A stretch of 64,000 nt of DNA. It comes from Planctomycetota bacterium (GTDB lineage Bacteria; Planctomycetota; SZUA-567; H5-PLA8). The notes beneath the pieces were generated by a model. It was not told the DNA's origin. It searched no databases and was given only the letters and a program-made list of their open reading frames with translations. The DNA lies in NCBI GenBank assembly GCA_015075375.1, contig JABTUM010000004.1, forward strand, positions 310,001 through 374,000, given 5' to 3'. This document shows positions 1 to 7,011 of the stretch, piece after piece. Made by a program: the position numbers and the translations under genes. The first letter of the stretch is position 1; each line of letters opens with the position of its first letter.

Positions 1-1
1 A

Positions 2-400
2 TTCACGTTGAAGGACGAGAACGGTACCGATGTAAAGCTTTCTGAATTCAAGGGTAAGGCGGGTTTGATCCTCTTCTTTTACCCCAAGGCCGATACGCCG
101 GGCTGCACCAAAGAAAGCTGCGGCTTCCGGGACGAACTGGCCAAGTACCAAGCGGCCGGGTACCAGCCCATGGGCGTCAGCCGCGACACGCCGGCGGCTC
201 AGAAAGCGTTCAAGGAGAAGTTCAAGCTGACCTACCCGCTGCTCAGCGATCCCGATGCAAGTCTAGCCGCAGCCTTCGCTTTCAAGCCCGGACAGCGCGC
301 GACGGCGGTGATCGCGAAGGACGGGACGATCGAGAAGCTGATCGTGCAGGTGAATGCGGCGTCGCACGCGGTGGACTTGCTGAAGGATATGGGGAAGTAG
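2..400 (+). CDS. bcp: Peroxiredoxin, Bcp/PrxQ type (5' end outside window)
   Basis: Thiol peroxidase that reduces hydrogen peroxide and organic hydroperoxides in the cytoplasm. The reading frame is already open at base 2 and encodes FTLKDENG, the usual start of the conserved PrxQ core (DFTLKDxxG), so the true start lies before the window. The TTG at position 8 is only the first possible start codon inside it. The motif DTPGCTKESCGFRD holds the peroxidatic cysteine and, five residues on, the resolving cysteine, the spacing of atypical two-Cys PrxQ/BCP enzymes. The later SRDTPAAQKAFKEKF and YPLLSD segments also match the family. About 133 residues are visible, so perhaps 15-25 are missing. No partner gene is visible here. 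The family call is secure; the symbol is by family. Confidence 0.93.
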   Translation, partial: FTLKDENGTDVKLSEFKGKAGLILFFYPKADTPGCTKESCGFRDELAKYQAAGYQPMGVSRDTPAAQKAFKEKFKLTYPLLSDPDASLAAAFAFKPGQRATAVIAKDGTIEKLIVQVNAASHAVDLLKDMGK

Positions 401-928
401 CGGCCGGGATCGTCGGTCGCCGATAGAAGCCGTCCGCGGGGCCACTCAGCGGTGGTCTAGACGTGGCCGCGCACGTCGAGCAAAAATTCGATCCTGCCAT
501 AAAACTGCTATAAATCGCATACGCTATGCGTATATTTTCACACAGGTGCTTAGCGCTTTTCGCGCTATGCGCGCAGGGCTGAACGGGTGCATGCGGCTTG
601 GAGGCCCAAAAAACGCGGCCTTCCGTGGCCTTCGGCGCTCGGCGGCGCGGAGCGGTTACGCGTGTGCGTAAGCGGGCGAGTTGTTTTAGGAGTTCTTGCA
701 GCGGCGTGCGGGTCGTAGGCCTGCCCTGCGTGCGAGGCGGCGTGGTGGCGCGAAGCGCGCGCAAGCCCTCGCCTTCGCCAAGGCTTCGGCTTAGCAAGCC
801 GGAGGGGCGGCAGAGCGGAACCTGTCGCTTACGCATTCGGTAAGTTAGGCGGCGAACGGGGGTGGTCTGTCACATCGATGAGACGCTCAGTGAACGGCCC
901 CAGGGGCTCGGTCGCACCTCGCTCCGCT
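401..928. other. Long non-coding stretch with an AT-rich patch and an inverted repeat
   Basis: No convincing gene lies in these 528 bases. Open frames on both strands have arginine-rich, low-complexity translations and no recognisable domain. The one AT-rich patch (about 481-541) contains an inverted repeat at 519-533: ATACGC, a three-base centre, then GCGTAT. It could be a promoter-operator or a decayed repeat. I looked for conserved pieces of RNase P RNA, tmRNA and SRP RNA and saw none. Confidence 0.4.
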
Positions 929-1663
929 TTATTGCGGTTTGCAAAGGCAAATTTGGCGCGGGCTGGCGGACGTAAAAGGCGAGCCGTCGAAATCGCCGTT
1001 CCGACTCAAGAGGCGCAAGCCGTAGGCTTCGAGAAGGAGGGGAAGTTCCTGCGGAAAGATGCAGCGCAGATCCAGGTTCACCACCCACGCATCCGGACGG
1101 TTCGGGGCCGAGATGTACCATGTGGACCGATTGACTTGTGCAGCAGCGTCGTAGTCGCCCGTCGCCTCCGCGATCAGCTCTCCCCATGTTTCGGTGACGG
1201 CCTTTAGGATCGGTGCGCGGCCACGGCGATCAGAGGCCAGCAGCTTCACATCCGGATTGAAGATATCGAACGCGAAGATGCCCTCAGGCGCCAAGTGCCT
1301 GCGAACGACGGTCAAGCACGCCCCCAGATCCTCGCGTGTATGCAGATGCAAAAGCGAATTGCGCGCGACGAAGATCAGCGGAAAGCGCTCGCGCCGCTCG
1401 AACGAACGCATATCCGCGGCCTCGAATTCCACATTCGCACCCTTTCTTTCCGCGCGCCGGCGCGCGTGCTCCAACATAGGCAACGCGCAATCGATGCCTA
1501 CCGCTCTACGATCGGGCCGGGCCAACGGCACCGTGAGCTGGCCGGTTCCGCACGCCAGTTCGAGGATCGGTCCGCCGTGGCGTTCGGCCAAGGCGGAGTA
1601 ATGCGCCAAGAAGGGTTCCGGAGCAAAGAGCGCGTCGTAGAGTTCGGGGACTTCGTAAAGCAT
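929..1663 (-). CDS. Class I SAM-dependent methyltransferase
   Basis: A 244-residue protein with the Rossmann methyltransferase fold. Motif I is LELACGTGQ (about residues 34-42), followed by an acidic residue at the end of strand 2 (VGID, residue 58) that would bind the ribose of S-adenosylmethionine. A motif-II-like segment FEAADMRSF and a post-motif region (RRHLAPEGIFAFDIF) follow. This places it with the Methyltransf_11/25 group, whose substrates range from quinones to small metabolites and cannot be read from sequence. It starts 33 bases downstream of the stop of the gene at 1697-2206 on the same strand, so the two are probably co-transcribed. The fold is secure; the substrate is unknown. 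Confidence 0.85.
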   Translation of the reverse strand: MLYEVPELYDALFAPEPFLAHYSALAERHGGPILELACGTGQLTVPLARPDRRAVGIDCALPMLEHARRRAERKGANVEFEAADMRSFERRERFPLIFVARNSLLHLHTREDLGACLTVVRRHLAPEGIFAFDIFNPDVKLLASDRRGRAPILKAVTETWGELIAEATGDYDAAAQVNRSTWYISAPNRPDAWVVNLDLRCIFPQELPLLLEAYGLRLLSRNGDFDGSPFTSASPRQICLCKPQ

Positions 1664-1696
1664 GCGTGGCCCTTCCCATAGTTCGTGGCTGTGCGG

Positions 1697-2206
1697 TCAG
1701 TCGAACGAATACCCCGCGAAGTAGATCTGCGCAGGCTCGCCGTCGTCGTACACGACGATGTAAATCGCTTCGCCCCGGTCGATTTGCTCAAATAGGTCTT
1801 CGCAGACTTCGATCTGCTGGCGCGTGGGCCGCGTGGTTCCAAATAGTTTCCGCAGGTCGTCTTCGGCCAAAGGCGCGGCTTTACACACGGAGCCTTCGGC
1901 GCGCTCGAGGAAAGCGGCCAGTTCCATGGCGTCGGGCGGTTCGTCGCGCGGCGGGCGCGGATGGGGCACGATGGCATCGATGTCGAGTATGGAGCGCGTG
2001 CCGTCTTCCGCCGCCGCTTCGCGCGCCTCGTCGATGCTGGCATGCTGAGGGCCCGGCTTGGGGGCGTCCGGCCCCAAGGGAAAGTCCAGGAACGGTACGA
2101 CCGGGTTGTAGCGCCCGGCTTTGAACTCGCGCCGTCGCAGCGCCTGAAGCGCCGCGTTGAGGTCCGGCTGATACGGCACGAAGTACCAATACGGATGGGC
2201 GCCCAT
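1697..2206 (-). CDS. Conserved protein of unknown function, copy A of a paralogous pair
   Basis: A 169-residue soluble protein that I cannot assign to a named family. The start at 2206 is chosen because it gives the N terminus MGAHPYWYFVPYQPDL, which matches the start of the paralogue at 4750-5256 (MGSHAYWYFVPYQPDL). An upstream ATG at 2293 would only add arginine-rich sequence with no match. Shared blocks are REFKAGRY, PLGP-x-PKPGP-x-HA, SILDI, FGTT-x-PTR-x-Q and, at the C terminus, ALYIVV-like, GEPAQI and FAG-x-SFD. There is no signal peptide, membrane helix or obvious catalytic motif. The aromatic N terminus and the C-terminal beta-rich block suggest a small globular fold. It lies upstream of a methyltransferase on the same strand. 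Confidence 0.75.
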   Translation of the reverse strand: MGAHPYWYFVPYQPDLNAALQALRRREFKAGRYNPVVPFLDFPLGPDAPKPGPQHASIDEAREAAAEDGTRSILDIDAIVPHPRPPRDEPPDAMELAAFLERAEGSVCKAAPLAEDDLRKLFGTTRPTRQQIEVCEDLFEQIDRGEAIYIVVYDDGEPAQIYFAGYSFD

Positions 2207-2286
2207 GCGGGGACTGTACAACCGACCGGACGGAGGTGCAACGGGACGGTTCTTGTGCCTGCGGCATCCGCGCGGGGGCCGGGTAG

Positions 2287-2313
2287 CCCACACAAGCCGC
2301 AGGCTTGTGTGGG
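2287..2313. repeat. Perfect hairpin, CCCACACAA family, copy 1
   Basis: A 12-bp perfect inverted repeat, CCCACACAAGCC / GGCTTGTGTGGG, around a three-base GCA loop. A second small hairpin follows directly (GTGCC-TCA-GGCAC, 2313-2325). The outer nine bases of each arm are identical to the hairpin at 2423-2449, while the inner bases differ in a compensatory way, so the pairing rather than the sequence seems to be kept. There is no T-run, so it is not a standard terminator. Confidence 0.8.
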
Positions 2314-2422
2314 TGCCTCAGGCACCAGAGGCTAGAAGGGACAGGGGTTCCGAGGTAAGCTTCCGGCAAGGTCCGCAAGCGTACGTTGGATGCCTTCGAG
2401 GCGCCTCTTGTTCGCAAGCTCA

Positions 2423-2449
2423 CCCACACAAATCGGAGATTTGTGTGGG
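2423..2449. repeat. Perfect hairpin, CCCACACAA family, copy 2
   Basis: A 12-bp perfect inverted repeat, CCCACACAAATC / GATTTGTGTGGG, around a GGA loop. It has the same outer arm as the copy at 2287-2313, but the inner pairs have changed (AGCC/GGCT against AATC/GATT). It sits 36 bases before the start of the AT-rich gene at 2486 and could affect that gene's expression or mark an insertion boundary. Confidence 0.8.
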
Positions 2450-2485
2450 CCGCCGGTCGGCCACCCGCCGGAGTGGGGGTACCTC

Positions 2486-3358
2486 ATGAATTCTTCCGTT
2501 CGATTCCTATTGGCTCTTGTTCTAGTTTGTACTTCAATCGTAGCGCTTTTGTTGATTATAAAGAATCCATATGGATCATTGCCATTTGCTAAGAGCTACT
2601 GGAAAGGCATCTTTAATATATCTTATAGCGCCTTTTCACTCTGCCTTGGTGCCTTTCTCGTAATGAAGAAAAGGCCATCTTTAAGGAATTGCTTTACGGT
2701 ATTCTTTTTGGTGATGGTAGTTGCTCTGCTGACTGGTTATTTGTCGCAATTAGCCAAACTTCAAGAAAATTGTTTAGAGTCCTATTGGATTCCAGAATCT
2801 ATGCGCGCCCAATTTGTCAGAGATGCGGAAATTTTAATCTCCAATCAGAAGCTGAGCGAAATCCAAAGCGCCCTCTATGAAAGTGATTATGGAGACTATG
2901 GAAGCGACATAAACATCCTTCAAGTAGAGTACGAGCCTTCCTCCACAGATATTGGTTGGTTTTCCCAAGGAATGCTGATTGAGTTTAATCCTCTCTTAAG
3001 CTCGTCGTTTCAAAACCATTCTATGGCGATCCGAATTATTCACCTAAGATGCGTCTTTCTTTCGGCCATTATTCTTGAGGGCGAAGAGACCGTTATTTCT
3101 AGAGGTGACCAAATTCAAAGGCGTGCATTTCTGGAGGCACCTCACCTATACTATCGAGAGCGGGATATCAATCGGCTGGAGTTTTATCTTGTAGAAACAT
3201 GCAGGATGCTCGGTGAAACATGGAGGCAAAATTCAGGTGAAAAGCCGAATCAATCGGAAAACTCCATTCCCCACCTGCTTTGGATTTTTGAACATGAGCC
3301 GAAGGGTCCATTTAAGGATTACTTGGAAAAAATAGTTCGTAAGGTTGAATCTTCTTAG
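2486..3358 (+). CDS. AT-rich orphan membrane protein of unknown function
   Basis: A 290-residue protein I do not recognise. Start ATG 2486 gives MNSSVRFLLALVLV; the open frame further upstream reads through the hairpin repeat and is discarded. Three hydrophobic segments (about residues 6-25, 41-60 and 68-88) anchor it in the membrane. The remaining 200 residues are soluble and rich in Ile, Ser and Glu, with no motif I can name. Base composition is strikingly foreign: the 60 bases at 2521-2580 contain only 19 G/C, against 40 in a typical sample from pyrG. Upstream are two CCCACACAA hairpins; downstream is the repeat/transposase island. The Shine-Dalgarno region is weak. Most likely it was acquired horizontally. 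The intact frame over 290 codons argues that it is functional. Confidence 0.7.
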   Translation: MNSSVRFLLALVLVCTSIVALLLIIKNPYGSLPFAKSYWKGIFNISYSAFSLCLGAFLVMKKRPSLRNCFTVFFLVMVVALLTGYLSQLAKLQENCLESYWIPESMRAQFVRDAEILISNQKLSEIQSALYESDYGDYGSDINILQVEYEPSSTDIGWFSQGMLIEFNPLLSSSFQNHSMAIRIIHLRCVFLSAIILEGEETVISRGDQIQRRAFLEAPHLYYRERDINRLEFYLVETCRMLGETWRQNSGEKPNQSENSIPHLLWIFEHEPKGPFKDYLEKIVRKVESS

Positions 3359-3541
3359 GTATTTCACTCTCTTTTGGATAACGCCCGTTCTTTTGCGCAC
3401 CTTTGAAAAATGGATTAGAGCCGTCTCGGTCACCGCCTACGGAGAATTAGGGCTAGATGCTTTCGCATTCGGTAGCTTGGGTGGCGGACGGGGAGAATCT
3501 GTCGCCCCGCTGGGGCGAACGGCGCACGGCAAACGACGAAT

Positions 3542-3651
3542 GGCGAACGGACCACAACCCTTTCAGGGTTGAACGATCTTGGGGGGACGCGTTCCCAGGG
3601 TAGCGCCTGCGGCGCAACCCTGGGCTTTGTTGCACAACCCCTTCGGGGTTG
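3542..3651 (+). repeat. Three-hairpin REP-like module, copy L
   Basis: Three palindromes in a row. Hairpin A (3555-3571) is CAACCCT-TTC-AGGGTTG. Hairpin B (3594-3624) is a 31-base imperfect palindrome with outer arms CCCAGGGT / ACCCTGGG and inner arms GCGCC / GGCGC. Hairpin C (3635-3651) is CAACCCC-TTC-GGGGTTG. The same order occurs at 4572-4682 and, reversed, at 3913-4007. The T-A pair in A is replaced by C-G in C, which points to selection for base pairing. Confidence 0.85.
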
Positions 3652-3660
3652 TAGGACGAC

Positions 3661-3894
3661 GACAAGACACGGCGTTGCAACGCGACCACAAGACACGGCG
3701 TTGCAACGCGACGACAAGACACGGCGTTGCAACGCGACGACAGGACACGACGTGGCAGCACGAAGACAGGACACGACGTGACAGCGCGAAGACAGGACAC
3801 GGCGTGGCAGCGCGACGACAGGACACGGCGTGGCAGCGCGACGACAGGACACGGCGTGGCTGCGCGACGACAGGACACGGCGTGGCGGGGCGAC
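3661..3894. repeat. 26-bp minisatellite, nine tandem units
   Basis: Nine units of exactly 26 bases begin at 3661, 3687, 3713, 3739, 3765, 3791, 3817, 3843 and 3869; a tenth, degraded unit at 3895 merges into the next repeat. Two subtypes are ordered along the array. Units 1-3 carry the perfect palindrome GCGTTGCAACGC. Units 4-9 carry GTGGCAGC-type versions instead. Because 26 is not a multiple of three and the unit lacks stops, several frames on both strands stay open, which creates false coding potential. There are no spacers, so this is not a CRISPR array. Confidence 0.93.
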
Positions 3895-3912
3895 GACAAG
3901 GCAAGGCCGTAA

Positions 3913-4007
3913 CAACCCCAACGGGGTTGAGTCACGAAGCCCAGGGTTGCGCCGCAGGCGCTACCCTGGGAAACTGCCCCCCGAACGTAGCAACCCCAAC
4001 GGGGTTG
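3913..4007 (-). repeat. Three-hairpin REP-like module, copy M (inverted)
   Basis: This is the same module as at 3542-3651, read on the other strand: hairpin CAACCCC-AAC-GGGGTTG at 3913-3929, the large imperfect CCCAGGG palindrome at 3940-3970, and a second CAACCCC-AAC-GGGGTTG at 3991-4007. The stems are kept while the loops differ (AAC here, TTC in L and R). It lies 41 bases upstream of the transposase Shine-Dalgarno-to-start region. Confidence 0.85.
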
Positions 4008-4054
4008 TGGCCGTTTCGCCAAGCACCCGGCTCACGTTCTCGGAGGTGATGCGC

Positions 4055-4501
4055 GTGCCCCAATCGCTCTCGTCCGTTTACCTGCATCTGGTCTTCTCCA
4101 CCAAGGACCGCCACCCTTTCCTAAATGAATCGGATCTGCGCGCGGCTTTGCATGCGTATCTGGGCAGCGCTTCCAAACAGATCGATTGCCCGGCGCTGGC
4201 CGTGGGCGGTGTCGCCGATCACGTTCATATGCTCTGCCGCTTTGGACGCACCGTCACGCAAGCCGATTGGGTCAAGGAGGTAAAGCGCGTTTCGAGCCTT
4301 TGGCTGAAGGACCGCTTGGAGACTTTCGCGTGGCAGAGCGGGTATGCGGTCTTCTCGGTGGGCGCGGAGCAGGTGGAACGCGTGGCGGCGTATGTCGCGC
4401 GGCAGGAGGAACACCATCGCGGCCGCGCGTTTCAGGATGAGTTGCGCGAGTTGTTGAAGGCACACGGACAGGCATGGGACGAACGGTATGTGTGGGATTA
4501 G
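4055..4501 (+). CDS. tnpA: IS200/IS605-type Y1 transposase (TnpA)
   Basis: A 148-residue single-strand DNA transposase of the HUH class. The His-x-His metal site is DHVHML (H56, H58) and the probable catalytic tyrosine is Y113 in AAYVARQEEHH. Other family marks are the N terminus MPQSLSSVYLHLVFSTKDR and the C-terminal FQDELRELLKAHG...DERYVWD. The GTG at 4055 is preferred as start: the Shine-Dalgarno GGAGG (4042-4046) is then 8 bases away, whereas the ATG at 4049 would leave only 2. Length is normal for IS200 TnpA and all key residues are present, so the enzyme may be active. The three-hairpin repeats on both sides are its likely substrates or remnants of its activity, which is inference. Confidence 0.9.
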   Translation: MPQSLSSVYLHLVFSTKDRHPFLNESDLRAALHAYLGSASKQIDCPALAVGGVADHVHMLCRFGRTVTQADWVKEVKRVSSLWLKDRLETFAWQSGYAVFSVGAEQVERVAAYVARQEEHHRGRAFQDELRELLKAHGQAWDERYVWD

Positions 4502-4571
4502 GGAACGCGGCAGGGCAGCGAACGGCGGATGGTGAAAGGTTAGCGGCAAAAGGGCAGGGCGAAGGACAAAC

Positions 4572-4682
4572 GGCGAACGGACCACAACCCTTTCAGGGTT
4601 GGACGGCCATTGGGGGGACGCGTTCCCAGGGTAGCGCCTGCGGCGCAACCCTGGGCTTCGTTGCACAACCCCTTCGGGGTTG
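4572..4682 (+). repeat. Three-hairpin REP-like module, copy R
   Basis: Nearly identical to copy L, including the flanking word GGCGAACGG at the left edge: hairpin A at 4585-4601, large palindrome B at 4625-4655, hairpin C at 4666-4682. It differs from L mainly by a few substitutions and one extra base between A and B. It begins 70 bases after the transposase stop. Confidence 0.85.
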
Positions 4683-4749
4683 CGGGACCATGGCGGGACA
4701 AAGGGTACCGTGCGGAGCCGGTTCTATTTGGGGCTATGGCCCTATAGGA

Positions 4750-5256
4750 TCAGTCAAACGATCTGCCTGCAAAGAATATTTGCGCGGGTTCGCCTTCGTC
4801 GAAAACAACGATATACAGCGCTTGACCACGGTAAAGCAGTTCGAAGTAATCTTGCGTGCCCTCGACCTGCTTACGCGTCGGCTGAGTGGTGCCGAAATAC
4901 CGGAGCAGGTCTTCCTCGGCCACGGGAGCGGCTACAGTGGCGGTATATAAGTGGGCCAGCGTATCTTCTTGCCCTCGGAGGCTTCGATCGCGAGGTTTGC
5001 GAGCGGCTGTTCCGATCGAGGTAATGTCCAGAATGGACCCCGTGCCGCACTCTTCTGCTGCTTCCTGAGCTTCGAAAATATTGGCATGTTTCGGGCCGGG
5101 CTTGGGGGAATGGGGACCCAGTGGGAATAGATCTTGGATGTCGGGCATCGCTGGGCTGTATCGGCCGGCTTTAAATTCGCGCCAACGCAGCGCATGTAAG
5201 GCGGCTTCCAAATCTGGTTGATAGGGCACAAAATACCAATAGGCATGAGAGCCCAT
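4750..5256 (-). CDS. Conserved protein of unknown function, copy B of a paralogous pair
   Basis: A 168-residue soluble protein that is paralogous to the one at 1697-2206: the same N terminus (YWYFVPYQPDL), the same REFKAGRY, PLGP, SILDI, FGTT-x-PTR-x-Q blocks and the same C-terminal GEPAQI...FAGRSFD. The middle section, about residues 80-115, has diverged most. No signal peptide, membrane helix or known catalytic motif is visible. It starts 81 bases after the stop of pyrG on the same strand and could be the third gene of a kdsB-pyrG transcript. The two copies lie on the same strand either side of the repeat/transposase island, as expected if the island grew between duplicated genes. Function unknown. 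Confidence 0.75.
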   Translation of the reverse strand: MGSHAYWYFVPYQPDLEAALHALRWREFKAGRYSPAMPDIQDLFPLGPHSPKPGPKHANIFEAQEAAEECGTGSILDITSIGTAARKPRDRSLRGQEDTLAHLYTATVAAPVAEEDLLRYFGTTQPTRKQVEGTQDYFELLYRGQALYIVVFDEGEPAQIFFAGRSFD

Positions 5257-5337
5257 GGCGCTGTTCCTTGACGAATGCGTTTACGAATACCGATGTATTT
5301 CTCTCGCCTCAGGTCCACTTCTCCGCAGGCGAACGGC

Positions 5338-6996
5338 TCACCCCACCCGTTCCTCTTTTTTATCCGCCGGCAGGGCGGCGTCTTGGTGGTCTTTCGCGTA
5401 CTGCAGCGCGGCGCCGATAAAGTCGCGGAACAGGGGATGCGGCTGGATGGGCGTGCTCTTGAATTCGGGGTGGAACTGGACGGCCAAAAACCACGGATGG
5501 TCGGCGAGTTCGACGATCTCGACGAGCCGGCCGTCGGGGCTCAAGCCCGAGAAGATCATGCCGCGGTGTTCGTACTGTTCGCGGTACTGGTTGTTGAATT
5601 CGTAGCGGTGGCGGTGGCGTTCGCTGACTTGTTCGGCCGCGTAGGCCGCGCGGGCCTTGGTCCCGTCGCGCAGGGCGCAGGGGTAGGCGCCGAGGCGCAT
5701 GGTCCCGCCCTTCTGCGCGATCTCGCGCTGGTCGGGCATCAGGTCGATCACGCACTGCGCGCTCTTGGGATCGAACTCGCTGCTGGTGGCGCTGTCGAGC
5801 CCGCAGACGTTGCGGCCGAATTCGATCACGGCGAGCTGCATGCCTAAGCACAGCCCGAAGTACGGGATGCGGTTCTCGCGGGCGAAGCGGATGGCGGCGA
5901 CTTTGCCTTCGGTGCCGCGCTGCCCGAAGCCGCCGGGGACGAGGATGCCGTGGGGCTTGTCTTTGTTGAAGCGCTTGAGCCCGTTGCGCTTCTCGAAGTC
6001 CTCGGCCTCGATGGGCAGCAGTTCCACTTCGGTCTTGTGCGCGATGCCGGCGTGCTTGAGCGCTTCGTAGACCGACTTGTAGGCGTCCTGGTGCTGGATG
6101 TACTTGCCCGCCACCGCGATGCGGACGCGGTGCTTGGGATGCTTGACGACTTCGACCATGTCGATCCAGTCGCGGATGCGCGGGCGGCCGACGGGAAGCG
6201 AAAGGCGTTCGGCGACCAACTGGTCGAGCCCTTGTTCGATGAGCATGAGCGGGACTTCGTAGATGGAGTGTTCGACGTCCTTCTCTTCGATCACCGCGTC
6301 GCGGTCGACGTTGCAGAAGAGCGCCATCTTCTTCTTGTGGTCGTCGGTGAGGTGCTTTTCGGTGCGGACGATGAGGACATCGGGCTGGATGCCGATGCGG
6401 CGGAGTTCGCCGACGGACTGCTGCGTGGGTTTGGTTTTGATCTCGCCGGCGGCCTTGATGTAGGGGACCAGCGTGAGGTGCATGTAGAGGCAGTTGCGGC
6501 TGTGCAGATCGTAGCGGAGCTGGCGGATGGCTTCGAGGAAGGGGAGCGATTCGATGTCGCCGACGGTGCCGCCGATTTCGGTGATGACCACGTCGGTCTC
6601 GTCGTCGGCCAGCGCCAGGATGCAGCGCTTGATCTCGTCGACGATGTGCGGGACGACCTGGACGGTCTTGCCGAGGAAGTCGCCGCGGCGTTCTTTCTGG
6701 ATCACGGTCTGGTAGATCTGCCCGGTGGTGTAGTTGCTGTGGCGCGAGACGTAGTCGCCGGTGAAGCGTTCGTAGTGGCCCAGGTCGAGATCGGTCTCGG
6801 CGCCGTCTTCGGTGACGTAGACTTCGCCGTGCTCGTACGGGTTCATCGTGCCCGGATCGACGTTGATGTAGGGGTCGAGCTTCTGGAGTTTGACCTTCAG
6901 CCCCATGCGTTTGAGGAGCAGTCCGACGGCGGCGGTGGTGAGTCCCTTGCCGAGGCTGGAGACCACGCCGCCGGTGACGAAGATGTGCTTGGCCAA
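5338..6996 (-). CDS. pyrG: CTP synthase
   Basis: Makes CTP from UTP, ATP and glutamine, the last step of pyrimidine nucleotide synthesis. The 552 residues show the N-terminal amidoligase domain (FVTGGVVSSLGKG, PYINVDPGTMNP, GEVYVTEDGAETDLDLGHYERF, EIGGTVGDIE). The C-terminal class I glutaminase domain has the nucleophile in FGLCLGMQ and the His-Glu pair in VQFHPEF. The start is a TTG (6994-6996) giving MAKHIFVTGG. It is supported by AAGGAG (7005-7010) eight bases upstream and by an in-frame stop at 7012-7014, which is also the kdsB stop. The gap to kdsB is only 15 bases, so the two genes are probably translationally coupled. Length and motifs are normal. Confidence 0.98.
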   Translation of the reverse strand: MAKHIFVTGGVVSSLGKGLTTAAVGLLLKRMGLKVKLQKLDPYINVDPGTMNPYEHGEVYVTEDGAETDLDLGHYERFTGDYVSRHSNYTTGQIYQTVIQKERRGDFLGKTVQVVPHIVDEIKRCILALADDETDVVITEIGGTVGDIESLPFLEAIRQLRYDLHSRNCLYMHLTLVPYIKAAGEIKTKPTQQSVGELRRIGIQPDVLIVRTEKHLTDDHKKKMALFCNVDRDAVIEEKDVEHSIYEVPLMLIEQGLDQLVAERLSLPVGRPRIRDWIDMVEVVKHPKHRVRIAVAGKYIQHQDAYKSVYEALKHAGIAHKTEVELLPIEAEDFEKRNGLKRFNKDKPHGILVPGGFGQRGTEGKVAAIRFARENRIPYFGLCLGMQLAVIEFGRNVCGLDSATSSEFDPKSAQCVIDLMPDQREIAQKGGTMRLGAYPCALRDGTKARAAYAAEQVSERHRHRYEFNNQYREQYEHRGMIFSGLSPDGRLVEIVELADHPWFLAVQFHPEFKSTPIQPHPLFRDFIGAALQYAKDHQDAALPADKKEERVG

Positions 6997-7011
6997 AGAT
7001 GAAGCTCCTTC

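Larger units (their letters stand above)
3542..4682 (+). mobile_element. IS200-like Y1 transposase island with REP-like repeats and a minisatellite
   Basis: The unit reads: repeat L (3542-3651), 26-bp tandem array (3661-3894), inverted repeat copy M (3913-4007), Y1 transposase (4055-4501), repeat copy R (4572-4682). L and R are nearly identical over about 110 bases in direct orientation and M is the same module in reverse. This resembles REP/BIME sequences kept next to a REP-associated or IS200-type single-strand transposase. The element limits are set by the repeats; I see no target-site duplication, as expected for this class. Confidence 0.7.

Noticed and set aside
282..843. Overlapping reading frames between the peroxiredoxin and methyltransferase genes
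   Set aside because: Translations are arginine-rich with no domain, no ribosome site and no conserved motif.
2287..2325. Rho-independent terminator
   Set aside because: The stem is strong but no T-run follows on either strand and a sister hairpin lies 110 bases away, so a repeat family is more likely.
3661..3912. Possible CRISPR array
   Set aside because: The 26-bp units follow each other without any spacer and no cas gene is in the window; it is a tandem minisatellite.
3563..4022. Arg/Cys/Val-rich and Arg/Thr/Asp-rich reading frames across the minisatellite on both strands
   Set aside because: They arise because the repeat unit lacks stop codons in several frames; no start signals or non-repeat domain support them.
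5950..7002. Long plus-strand frame opposite pyrG
   Set aside because: Val/Asp/Ala-rich antisense shadow of the pyrG codons; pyrG on the other strand has every family motif.
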